Positions 10,097 through 20,911 of a stretch of DNA of 64,000 bases are shown here, piece by piece. Position 1 is the first letter of the stretch. Each line of letters starts with the position of its first letter. The notes under the pieces are model-generated. The model was not told the DNA's origin. It searched no databases and worked only from the letters and a program-made list of their open reading frames with translations. Origin of the DNA: Prosopocoilus inquinatus (lineage: Eukaryota; Arthropoda; Insecta; Coleoptera; Lucanidae); contig CM069875.1 in the NCBI GenBank assembly GCA_036172665.1, forward strand, positions 10,806,001 to 10,870,000, written 5' to 3'. The position numbers and the translations under genes were made by a program.

Positions 10097-11939
10097 TATA
10101 ATAATTCATTTAATTGAACTATATTTTGTATGTAATCCTTAAAATGTTAAATCCTTTTTAATCAATAATCGTAGATATATCACTTAGATAATTGAATATA
10201 GATTATTTTAATGCTATGATTTACTCCTATTATTATTTTCCATTAAAGAAAATAGCATGAAAGAAAATTGGTTTCAGATACGAAAGAAAAAGAAACAAAG
10301 AACAAAGTAACTGTATTCTAAATTTGGATTCGAAAATCACCTAACTCTTCAGGATTATTGTCTCTTTAATTTTATAATAAATCTTAATTCATAGTTTTAC
10401 CAAATACGTTTCAAACGCCAACTTCAAAATACAAAGGTGACAAACTACTTTTATAGTTTCCAGAAACAATAATGACGGTAGTCAAGGTAATTCAAGCCGC
10501 CCACGGGAGCTTCACAGAATTATTTATACCTACCTATGAAAAGAATCGTTGTATCAACATGTAAATACGCGTACGTACATTCAAAAAAAAAATAACGCGT
10601 GGGTTCACTGTTTCTGTCACAAATTTAACAGTACACGTAAAAGCTGCGATAGCTGTATTACAGTTTCTAATTGATTATCTTTATGCAGCTAACAAACGAG
10701 TGCCGTTGGCTCGGTTGGTTCCTTTAATCCATAAAATAAATCAAACACAATTTTCATTTCAAAACTAATTTATTAAAAATCCAGTACTCTCCAATTAAAA
10801 GAATCGTTAAAATGTTCATATTGTTCATATATTTGATGTTTATTTCCGGCAGTACCGGATATTGTGAAATTATTTCTAGCCTCGTGCTTTAGGCGAGTTA
10901 ATTTTGCTGCAGAATTTGAGCAGACGCCATAAATTTATGTAAATATGAGTGTTCATGAAGGTTTGTGTAAATTTCCGCAAAATATAAACAGAATTAATCT
11001 ATTACATAATAGTTGTGGGTGAAGTTTTTGGATAAACTGCGTCTGGCATTCCATTATTCTATTTATACAAAATTAGAAAAATTATTATCCTTACTAAAAT
11101 AGAATGAACTTCATGTGCGGATAAATACCTTGTAAAACACGTAAGGTATACAAATTTTGGTTGGTGATAGAAATTTTTTTAATACATTCTGTAGGTTTTG
11201 ATTTGACAGATAATCATTTGAATATTTTTTCGTAATACGCTGTTATTTTCAATAAAAAATATTCGTCTATTGAAAAGTTATAAATCTGTGAAAATTTTGT
11301 TTGTGTTTCTGAATATTTTTTACGCAAAAAACGAAGCTAATTAAAAGGCTATTGTTGGGACTGAAAACCTGTAAGAGATACAAAGACTATTAAATTGAAA
11401 AGCTAGCGAGATTTATTCATTTGCCTCTAGCTCTATTTTAGGGTCTCTAAAAATAAGCAATAAAATAAATAAAATTCAAATTATTTGAAAATTTATTAAT
11501 ACTACTTTCTTGCTAGTAAAAAAAGTTAATTTATTTTGCTGTAAGCAATGGATATCGTGTGGTTTTTATATTTTTTTCTAATAAATTTTACATTTTTTTA
11601 AATTTTCTGCTGATTAGTAGGACAATTGTTTTCTCAAAAATAATATTTTAAGAAACTAATCTTAAAGCGCGCTTTAGCAAATTTCTTATTTTTAGGATGA
11701 ACGTTAACAGTGTTTATAAAAATTCTAATTTTCTAAAATAAACACGCGCCTCAGAGCGTCGCGAAAGTTCAAGGAAACCTGTTACAAAATCCAAACCGTA
11801 CAGGAAACAATACGTTTTTAAAAACGATTCACATACTACAGCGTTAATGCTATGTTATAAACAAATGAAGAACGCGCCTTATACGATTCTCTGAATAAAC
11901 CTATAAATTTCATTAACGACCTTATGCAACAATAAAAGA
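10097..11939. other. No gene seen
   Basis: Mostly AT-rich single-copy-looking sequence. Slightly CpG-richer patches at about 10490-10610 and 11740-11780 have no recognised motif. No coding exon could be supported. Confidence 0.4.
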
Positions 11940-12240
11940 AATTTGAAACTACGTTCGTTGGTCCAAATTCGGATAACCGCCGCCGATTGAGCAACGATGA
12001 TGGAATGCAAATATTTTGTTAATTTTGCTAATTAGCGCTAAATTTAATATGGTAAATTAGTTGGTAATTTCCTTGCAAACACGAGGTGCGAAACGCGTCG
12101 GTGGGTCATCGATTGTAACCCGCTGGTCGATTTGATGAATTTGGTTAATAAACGTATTCAGGTCAAGTTCGAACTCGGCGAGATCGATGAAAATTAAATC
12201 AAGCAGTTTTGCGTATCTATTAAACGAATCAACTTAAATG
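11940..12240. promoter_or_regulatory. CpG-richer island, candidate conserved non-coding element
   Basis: Composition changes sharply to non-repetitive, CpG-richer sequence (GCCGCCGATTGAG, AACGCGTCGGTGGG, TCGGCGAGATCG). It contains a homeodomain-type cluster of TTAATTTTGCTAATTAGC. No open frame has coding features and no inverted repeat is visible. The regulatory role is inferred only from composition and motif density. Confidence 0.3.
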
Positions 12241-12354
12241 AATTACTTTTTTTTTATTAAAGTATTGTGTGCAAAGAGGTCAAATTTTGTTAGCTACTCT
12301 GTTAAGGTGAATAGATTTAACAAGTATATTTTATTCACCAAACGTTCATTTACA

Positions 12355-12460
12355 GTTTTTTTTTATATTTTGCACCCTATCTAGAGGTATTTCTTTAGGA
12401 GGTAGAGAAAAACTTTAAATGCAAAGGTAGTACGGTTTTATTATCTTTTAGAGTTATCAC
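12355..12460. repeat. Left half of a repeat split by a hAT-like insertion
   Basis: It matches 39912-40028 (phrases TATTTTGCACCCTATCTAGAG and TTATCTTTTAGAGTTATCA). The match resumes after 13580, so one older repeat is split here. The eight bases GTTATCAC at 12453-12460 recur at 13580-13587. Confidence 0.8.
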
Positions 12461-12694
12461 TAAGGGTCGGACATTCCTAGGATATCTGGTAAAAACCAGT
12501 ATAAAGATAAACAAAGCAGCGTCGTAGATTTCAACGTCATCAATTACGTGTGTAACATAATTGTAACATAATTGCCTTTATAGTTTCTTTCAAATTAATA
12601 ATTATGAAAACATTATAATTCTTTAATGTAGCTTTTAAAAAGACTGACATAATACATTTAATTCATATCGATTATAGCGCCGTCACTGCAAAAA

Positions 12695-12839
12695 GAATGA
12701 GAGTTCTTTTCGGAATGAATCGATTATGTAAACAAGTTTTTATATCCAGTCGACCAGAACTGTAGTGGTTACAGTTCTGGTCGACTGGATATAAAAACTT
12801 GTTTACATAATCGATTCATTCCGAAAAGAACTCTCATTC
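12695..12839. repeat. Perfect palindrome, 70-bp arms with 5-bp spacer
   Basis: Arms 12695-12764 and 12770-12839 are exact reverse complements around GTGGT. The arms contain ATCGATTATGTAAAC and TCCAGTCGACCAGAAC. Perfect identity means a very recent event, strong gene conversion, or an assembly or library foldback artefact. Confidence 0.95.
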
Positions 12840-13016
12840 CTTTAAATTTTTATATTCATTTCAAAAAATATAATACGAAGCTCTTGCGGGAATTATTATC
12901 CCGAGTTCGCGCACAAGAAAACTGCGCTCACGCGGTAAAAATGTGTTCCCGCATTCGATTCGTAAATAATTATTTCAAATTAGTAGGTAAATAACAAAAA
13001 AAGACAACGGCAGTTA

Positions 13017-13414
13017 CGTGGGCTGTTGGAAAATTTTCTGGAATCTAGTAGGTCTAGAATTGTTATCAACTGTCATATTTGAAAAATTTTACGTTTTTTG
13101 CCTATAATTCTATTGAACAGATAAAATAGTGACATCTTACTATCGCTTTTTGACCTGACATTGCAGTAGGGTAGACAAATTGAAGCGGGATTTGCTCCTA
13201 ATGAGTCCCCCATGCAAGGCGGCCATGCTTGCTGTCAAAGCATAATGAAAGATTTGAGTGGAAAGAGTGGAAAACGTGCTTTAGAAATTGGTTCGAGCGT
13301 ATGCAAAAGTGTATTGACGTCAAAGGCGAATACACCGAAAAACAATGATACCGTTTACCAAATTTCATATGCTTTTTTTCATACCGTTTCCAGAAACTTT
13401 TCCAGCAGCCCACA
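13017..13414. mobile_element. Internally deleted mariner (about 398 bp) carrying a foreign segment
   Basis: The ends match the mariner at 18019-19308 (GGAATCTAGTAGGTCTAGAA on the left; CCGTTTCCAGAAACTTTTC on the right) and TA flanks both sides. The 3' part retains the last codons of the transposase and its downstream sequence. The transposase body is replaced by about 110 bp (13123-13240) homologous to the repeat at 51270-51425 on the other strand, including TCGCTTTTTGACCTGACATT and GCAAGGCGGCCATGCTTGC. Short frames on both strands here are remnants. Confidence 0.8.
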
Positions 13415-13587
13415 TACTGCGTGCCGCATAGACTTCTCGGGCTTCGACCGGTTTATTGTCTTGTTTTTACAGGGCAGGTGCGTTAAAAATTCTTCTTTTT
13501 CCGACAATGATCGCTTCAGCATATTAGTAGTTCCTCGTATATTTAACGAAACCCTCCACCTAAAATGCGCCTAGGTCTGGTTATCAC

Positions 13588-13740
13588 AAGAAACAAAAGC
13601 GCATCGCAAATTGCAGAAAAAGAAACAACTTTTGCTTTTTTAAATGGAACACCCTATGTATTGTTTACTAAGATGAAATATAATGTTTTCCTGATTTCAA
13701 AAATATACAGGGTATTAATAAAAAACCTATACAACGTTTG
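13588..13740. repeat. Right half of the split repeat
   Basis: Continues the repeat interrupted at 12460. ACAAAAGCGCATCG and TTTTCCTGATTTCAAAAATAT match 40036-40137. It ends with the widespread AAATGGAACACCCTATGTA-type motif. Confidence 0.7.
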
Positions 13741-13809
13741 GCAGGTGATACTAGAGATCAAAACAAAAAATTCTAATAAACCACTCTTCTAAAATTTTAA
13801 TTTTTTACA

Positions 13810-14200
13810 TAAAATTCGGGATCGATAAATTAAGTAGAAAGCTGAATATTCCGACGTAGCACTGGCCACCGTACGACTTCCGATTTCGTCGGAAGTGACA
13901 TCAACTTTCTTATTTTAAATGGAACGGCCTGTATACTTTTACATATTTGGAATCCATAGGTCATTGTGAGTCTAAACATGTCTCACTTGGTAATTTTGGT
14001 TTCCATGACAACGAATTTTTTCTTGTTTTTTTTTTTAATTTGCGAAGCTGTAAATCGTGTATTTTCGTTCTAATGCGTTCAAGTAATTCCAGAAAGCCAC
14101 TACTTTGAATTTTGGTTTTTAACATTTTTGCAGCATATTAAATTTTCATTAGATCATAACTTATTTTTTTCAAATTGAACTTCTTAGGACCTAGATTAAT
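13810..14200. mobile_element. Partial copy of the 36.5-kb foldback family
   Basis: Matches 36590-36900 in order: GGAAGTGACATCAACTTTC, then TTATTTTAAATGGAACG, then TTGGTAATTTTGGTTTCC. Only one arm is present. Confidence 0.6.
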
Positions 14201-14460
14201 TATTAATTAATTACCCATAACAAGAAAAGTATTCGAAACAGGTATAGGGAATGCTACTACTAATCGATGTGGAATTTGATTCTGCATCTCATGATGGTAA
14301 AATATACAGGCTGTTCCATTTACGAAAACTGAGTGGTCAGTTGAACAGAACAAAGTTCGACACCATATTTTGATCACTCTGCGAATATTACAATGATAAC
14401 TAGGATATGATTTGAAAGGCTGAACGTTATTCTTTCTTAACAGCTTTTACTTAGATTATG

Positions 14461-14685
14461 GGCGCGGCACGATATGTAGAGTTGCACGTCATTAGTTAAT
14501 GATGACGTCAGACCCATACCATGTTGTAAATATACTAATTTGCTTAAAATGCAATGAGATTACCGTGAGATTTTTTTATAAAACTGAACATACAATGTAA
14601 AAATTCCTTTAAGTATTTACAACACAGCATGCGTCTGACGCCATCATTAACTAATGACGTGCAACTCTACCTATCGTGCCGCGCC
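14461..14685. mobile_element. 225-bp MITE
   Basis: Long inverted termini begin GGCGCGGCACGATATGTAGA on the left and GGCGCGGCACGATAGGTAGA reversed on the right. The repeats run about 55 bp through GTGCAACTC-type sequence and TTAGTTAATGATG. The interior is AT-rich and there is no coding capacity. TAT-type sequence stands at both flanks. Confidence 0.8.
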
Positions 14686-15549
14686 TATGACTTGTAGAAT
14701 CAGAATTTGTAATAAAAAGTATATCATTCTTTTAAAATAAGAAAGTTAATAGCGACTAAAATAAGCGACATAAAAGTTAAAATATTTTAATCTGAAAGAC
14801 CACTTCCTTCTAGAGTGGTGTGTTAATTTTCAGATTATATTTGTATGTTCCTTTCCCCGAGTACTTTTAATAGGCCACTCAACTTGGTTGTATTTTAAAA
14901 ATACAGCAGAAATGTAATGTATTATAACGGAAGTAATATAATTTAATAGAAAAATGAAAGAAACGTAAGCAAAAACTTTTTCTACTTCAAAAAGCATGTG
15001 ATTTGGTATTTTAAACATTTCAGCTTTAAAGTTTGAAATATGTCATTCAAAATGATTAAATAATTCTGACAAGTCATTAAAAACCGCATTTACAACGAGA
15101 AACTGCGTCGTGCGAAATTTTAAGGTCGCAGTGGTACATACATCTAGACCCAGCTAAGATTTGCTCTCCTCATATCTTTGTTAATATTCATCACTTTTGC
15201 TAAAATCACATCATCAAACATAATTAAGAAAATTGGTAATAGCATTACACAAAGAAAAATTAACCACATTGGGGTCGTATGTATGACAAATTATAATGTT
15301 GGGCCAACATCTGTTTGTAGAAACCTACAAGTCTCCTACAACATAGTTGTTAATGTTTCATTTTAGACAGTAATCTAACATATTTTTTTGTTTAGTAAGC
15401 GCAAAACTTTTTTAATGGAAATTGTTGGCACTAGATCTACAATAATATGTCATATGAAAGCATTGATGCAATGGCAGTGGTTTGACTAAACCTCTTAAAT
15501 ATTTTTATTTTTTGGGTACAAATTGAAATAAGTATTTTCAATAAGATCG
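14686..15549. other. No gene seen
   Basis: AT-rich sequence. Short open frames (14830-15018 minus, 15178-15366 plus) have no recognisable features. Confidence 0.4.
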
Positions 15550-16235
15550 TTATATCAAGGCGTTTACGAAATAAAGGGAAAAGAACACTTTTTTTTTAAT
15601 GGAACACGTTATATATTATTGCGATAGAGAATAAAATTCTGAGTTAAAATTGTTCTCTATCATTTTATCAGAAATTAATAAATAAAGAAGATATTTTGAC
15701 TTTTTACAAATTTATTAAGATGGCTGTGTTTCAATTGATGAAGAAACCGAAACTATTATTTTAGCAAGTTTCCAAGTTCGTCATGAAAATTCGACAAGAG
15801 ACTTAATGATAGTGGCGGCAGATTATGTTTGGGACACAATTTATAACATTTAAAAAATCTTTAATCGAAGAAATTAAGTAACGTTACTCGCGGTCGTGTT
15901 ACCCAAAACATGCATCCTATGAAAATTCTTGTTATTAAAAGATTTCTCCAAAACTCAGCTAGAATCACCTTCTATTATAAACAAATAAACCAAAATTAAT
16001 GTTTTCACATACATACTCGGTTTTCAAATGTTTTGTTCTTGAAACACAACCATCTTAATGAATTTGTAAAAAATCAAAACAAGTTCTTATTTATTAGTTT
16101 CCGATAAAATTACAAGGAACAATTTTAAGTCAGAATTGTATCCTTTATCAATACATGTTATATACATGTACATAATATACATGTTCCATTTAAAAAGAGT
16201 TGTTTTTCCTTTATTTCATAAACGCGATATTCAAT
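15550..16235. mobile_element. Foldback element, about 0.7 kb
   Basis: The left part (GTTTACGAAATAAAGGGAAA, then TTTTTAATGGAACACG, then TTCAATTGATGAAG-type sequence) is the inverse of the right part (ATGTTCCATTTAAAAAGAG, CCTTTATTTCATAAACGC). A shared inner phrase TTTATTAAGATGGCTGTGTT pairs with AACACAACCATCTTAATGAA. The central segment near 15860-15960 is unique. Boundaries are approximate. Confidence 0.6.
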
Positions 16236-18016
16236 TGTCTTTTTGAATGCATCGTTGCAATCAGGGCAAAAAGTTGTTTGCTAATTTAACCGTATCTGCA
16301 ACTTTAATCATAAAAAAGGTAGCAATAGTGCCGAATTATTTTTGAACAGGGTGTATATCTCAAATCATCAATCATTTGATATATGCAAAATTTACGTTAA
16401 GGTCATATGACAACCCGTTTCGCAAAGGAGGCGCTCCGAAAAATGACGTCCGCTGATCAAAGTGTCCATCAAAAAATCATAGAGCACGCTCTCGAAACAA
16501 TTGCGTTAGTTGCGTCTGCTGAACGTAAACATGTGATGCGATGGACAGCACTTGAAGAGGCGTGATAGCATAGAACACAATTACAGACAACTTGACTTTT
16601 AGATTAAAGGTAGTCATGCCAGAAGTGTTGTTGAAGCACATAGAAAAAAACAGATTACACCAGTGGTCTAAAGATAAACTAAAGCAGCACTGTTATGAAA
16701 ATTTAAAGGATTGGCATAGAGCGATAAGACACTTCCGTAATACAAAATTGCTAAAAGAAAACCTCATAATATTTATACCGCAAACTATGTATATTTTGAC
16801 GAATTATTCATGTGTTCAGCATTAATTTTCATAAAAATATTATTTCATTGATAACTTGTACTACATACTTCATAATTCAGTAACAGTGAAATTTTTAGGT
16901 CTAAAATTTTGGACCTAAGAGGCAGAATGGAAGAGTTTAAATTTTTATTTACTGAGAGTAGAACCTTTTGCGCCTTCGTTTAGGGTGCAATAGATACCAT
17001 GAGTGCTCAGTCAGAGTATCTTTAGTAGAAATAATGACCTAGAATTCCTTTAGAGAAATTATTTGTTCAATTGATCAGATTCAGTTTATAACGGATGTGA
17101 CTACTAGAATGTACAGATTGATCATGAAAAATAAATACAATAACTGACAATTCATTGAGTCTCGAGATCAGTTAAATTTGATTTGTTTTATAACCTTAAC
17201 TTTTCTTGCCCGTTGAGTATTTTGGTAATATCAGAAAATTCAACAACTGTCATGGTTTGAACATAATATTTCTCTGCACTGTTTTAACTTGCGGTGGTCT
17301 TATAAACCGAATTCAGTTAAACCGAAATAAACCTTTTGGTTTAAACTCTCCATTTTGGTAGTTCAACTTATCGTTTATTATGAAAAATTCGCACTGTATG
17401 AATTAAGTTAAGAGGAGTTTAGAGTAAAAAAACAAAACATCCGAACAGACGTTTATAATCTAAGAATGTGGAATATGATGTTGATCCCCAAAATATTGGT
17501 AAACATTCACTTCGCTTCAATACAATTAGAAAATTGGTCCGACATTCACAGAGGCACCTACATAACTTCACTGGATCTTGGCCATCATCGTCATTCTCTG
17601 CAATGTAGGGCCCAAAGAATATTTTTCCCTAGATGCGGCGATGGTTCTGGACGGCTCTTCTCTTGCTACAAATATTGTGTATGAAGCATGTTTTGAATCT
17701 CTGAAGTCTTGTTTGGCGTTGTAGCGTTTTCTTAAAAATTTCGAAATAATTTGGACAAAGGCGTCATCAAGATTTGTGAAGGCAAAAATAGCTTTTCATT
17801 TTCTAGAAAAAAAAAAGAATAATTTTAAAATATCTTTCTCAAGTGAAGATGATGATATTGGCAAAAAGTCTGCTTTTAATAGGACTTTATTTATTTCTTT
17901 TGTGAAAGCGTAACTACGTATGTATAACAAACAATTAAGTCTATGAAAGCTAACTTTCGAATAAACATTTGACCTTTTAGCTTCCAGCAATTAATAGGAC
18001 ATAGCATTTCCAAAAA
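16236..18016. other. No supported gene
   Basis: Mostly AT-rich. A 39-codon frame at 16444-16563 beginning MTSADQSVHQKI and a 77-codon frame at 16592-16825 lie close together in a slightly GC-richer patch. They may be remnants of one decayed coding sequence, but no family could be recognised. The patch 17460-17690 is similar in nature. Confidence 0.35.
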
Positions 18017-18018
18017 TA

Positions 18019-19308
18019 TGTGGGCTGCTGGAAATTTTTCTGGAATCTAGTAGGTCTAGAATTGTTAGCGTTTATCAACTGTCATATTTGAAAAATTTGA
18101 CGTTTTTCACCTATAATTCTATTGACAGTTCCTATCCAAGTGAACTAGTTTTGTTTGTACAGCATTTGAGGAAAAGTAATTTTGTGTAAACATGGAAATC
18201 TCGCGTGAAAATTTTCGTGCCATGATTTTTTACGATTTCAAATGTGGTCTAACGCGGAAACAATACCTCAATCGGCTTCATTTGGCTTTTGGAGATGAAG
18301 CACCATCACAGAGCAATGTTTATAATTGGTTTGCCGAATTCCAGCGTGGACGTACCTCTCTCAGTGACGAATTTCGTGAAGGTCTTCCATCAACATCTGT
18401 TGTTGCTACTAATGTAGATGCTGTGCGTGAAACGCTTGAGCGAGATCGACATGTGACATACCGTGAGATTCAAGCATCCTTACGCATTGACATGGAAGCA
18501 ATACACCAGATTTTGTATGATCATTTGAACGTACGACAGCTTTGCAGTCGTTGGTTCCCACACAATTTTACAGAAGCGCAAAAGCAGGGTCGTGTCAAAT
18601 GGTGCGAAGAAATGATCAAGAAATACAATGGAGGTAGTTCAAATTTAGTTTATAACATCGTTACTGGTGACGAAACGTGGATCTATTCGTAAGAACCAGA
18701 AAGTAAACAACAATCTACCGTTTGGGTATTTCAAAATGAACCAAAACCAACAAAAGTTGTCCGTTCACGCAGTGCTGCGAAGCAAATGATTGCTTGTTTC
18801 TTTGTTTTAACTGGACATGTAGCAACCGTGGCTTTAGAGGACCGAAAAACCGTGAATGCTGATTTGGTATACTACAATTTGTTTGCCGGAAGTCATCGAT
18901 CAAATAAGAAGAAACAATCGAAACCGACGAATTATTTTCCATCATGACAACGCCAGCTCTCACTCAGCCCGTCAAACAGTTGATTTTTTGTCCAACAAAA
19001 ATGTAGAAATAATGACTCATTGTCCATATTCACCTGATTTATCACCTAATGATTTCTTTTTGTTCCCAAATATCAAAAATAAAATGCATGGTGAGCGATT
19101 TTCATCGGCTGAAGCAGCGGTTAAAACATTCCGAACACTGGTTTCTGAGGTACCATCAGAGTGGAAAACGTACTTTAAAAATTGGTTCGAGCGTATGTAA
19201 AACTGTATTGACGTCAAAGGCGAATACTTCCAAAAACAATGATACCATTTACCAAATTTCATATGCGTTTTTTCATACCGTTTCCAGAAACTTTTCTAGC
19301 AGCTCACG
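18019..19308 (+). mobile_element. Full-length mariner element
   Basis: A 1290-bp element flanked by TA (18017-18018 and 19309-19310). The terminal repeats begin TGTGGGCTGCTGGAAA on the left and CGTGAGCTGCTAGAAA reversed on the right. Length and ends are standard for mariner. It contains one decayed transposase gene. A deleted relative is at 13017-13414. Confidence 0.92.
18192..19236 (+). pseudogene. Mariner transposase (DD34D), broken
   Basis: The ATG at 18192 opens an N-terminal helix-turn-helix domain (FYDFKCGLTRKQYLNRLH, SNVYNWFAEFQRGR). The first catalytic Asp is in VTGDETWIY. A stop TAA at about 18690-18692 interrupts the frame right after WIYS, where the family normally continues with YEPE-type sequence. 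A frameshift near 18860-18880 then moves the rest into another frame, where LPEVIDQIRRNNR, the second Asp (FHHDNASSH) and the third Asp (YSPDLSPNDFF) follow. The last two Asp are separated by 34 residues, the mariner signature. The tail continues to about 19236. With at least one stop and one shift it cannot make transposase, but the decay is light, so the insertion is relatively young. Confidence 0.9.
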
Positions 19309-20909
19309 TACATACGGAACAAATACTGATGAAACAAATGCAAATGTCTTATCGCTTATTAAAATTCATAACGCTCGGCCTCTAATTAATATTATATTTA
19401 CGAAACGAATATCGCATCCAAGATAATTATTTTTATGTGAGCTGTAAACTTATTCCTGCTGATCGATCGATGCGGTCATATTACAATTATAGATACTTAT
19501 GTAGTACTCTCATTTAATTAGTATTCATGTGACTGTATGAAGTCGCAATAAAACGTGATGCTTTCACTGAAAATTTATCTATATTCAGTCTTAATCAAGA
19601 CGAATTAAATTAAAACAATTATTTGTTTATTGAACTTGAAAGTATACCTACGCAAAAAGTAACTTCAATACTTAAATTGCTCATGGTAGAAATATTCGAA
19701 TGCTTGGGCGATTAAATTTCACTAACACTGTTTTCTGAATGTCAAAAATTATTAGTGCCTTTAGGCAAGTTGAAAGTAATACTAGCAAACGTTTACCAGA
19801 CGTCTGTCCTTGGTTACGTTATAAATGAGTTATTAGAAGGAATAAAAATCGAACATTTTATGCAATCTGGTCTCCCGTACATATTTCCAAGTCTTTACTG
19901 CTAGCTGAACGTTTATTTGGACAATGCATTCCTCTAGTCGTTTAGACACATCAAAGAACAGATCGACGCTATGACTTAACGGGCAAGCTGCCAGTTCTTA
20001 CTCTAATCAAAAACAAATTGCTTGAGTAAACTGCTCATCCGTCTCTTTAATTTATTAAAAATACAGAGGTACAAAAAACGTAAAGGTTTTTGAATTCATA
20101 AAATTTGTTTACTTTTTAGTTTGATTTATTAACAAAACATTACACGTTACAGCGATGATCGATAGAAAAGTGTTATGGTTTTCAATTGCTGAAAATTAAA
20201 CGGAAATATTTTCTTACATTGGACAAATGAAAGATTATATTCGTAGCGTTGCTCAGTTCTCTGAAAAGCTAATTAAGACCTTATTGTTTTTTTTTTATTA
20301 TTAATAATAACAATAAAGAAATGGAATATTTTTAAAAACGAAGCACATTTTTTTTAAATCCTGTTTAATTTTTTTAATTTTTTAATTCCTTATAGTCTGG
20401 GTACTTACATTTATTGTAGAGCTTGCGTAAGCACATCAATACGTTATAAAATGAAATGCAATTACTGCTTGAAAACGAACAGGAAAGGCAACGTATTAAA
20501 AAAATATCAGATTTATGCGTATACTTTTCAAATTTTGCTTTTCTCTTCCGTTTTGAACCACCAACCCATCAAGTCCTCGCTTCACAATATGGTAACGTTA
20601 ATATTAGTTAACTGTTTGTCATTTTAAAATTTTAGTTTTTGGATTTTGGCACAGATATAGCTATGAATAAATCGCTATTTGTACAAAACTTTTATTCCTG
20701 CATCGGAATTACAAAAAATATTGTAAGTTGATTTTGTGGTCCTTGATAGAAACTTGAATACTACTTTTTACTAAGCATAACATCTTTCTTTATTTAAAGA
20801 CTGCGTATATGACGTAGTCAAAGGAAATGTATTGTTAATTGTTGACATCAAATGGATTCATCTTCTCATTATTTGGTTATGCAAGAACATTTCGTTATGC
20901 GTTACCATA
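19309..20909. other. No gene seen
   Basis: AT-rich sequence without supported exons or clear repeats. Confidence 0.4.
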
Positions 20910-20911
20910 TA

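Larger units (their letters stand above)
12461..13579. mobile_element. hAT-like non-autonomous insertion with 8-bp target duplication
   Basis: The segment is bounded by an exact 8-bp direct duplication, GTTATCAC (12453-12460 and 13580-13587). It is absent from the related copy at 39905-40155, where the two halves are contiguous. An 8-bp duplication is characteristic of hAT elements. The terminal repeats are weak: TAAGGGTCGGAC on the left and CAGACCTAGGCG reversed on the right. It contains a perfect 70-bp-arm palindrome and a deleted mariner copy, both secondary. No transposase is encoded. Confidence 0.65.

Noticed and set aside
9895..10101. 68-codon open frame
   Set aside because: It is covered by a pogo-like MITE with TA-flanked inverted ends.
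13198..13574. Overlapping frames on both strands
   Set aside because: They are remnants of the deleted mariner and its captured repeat.
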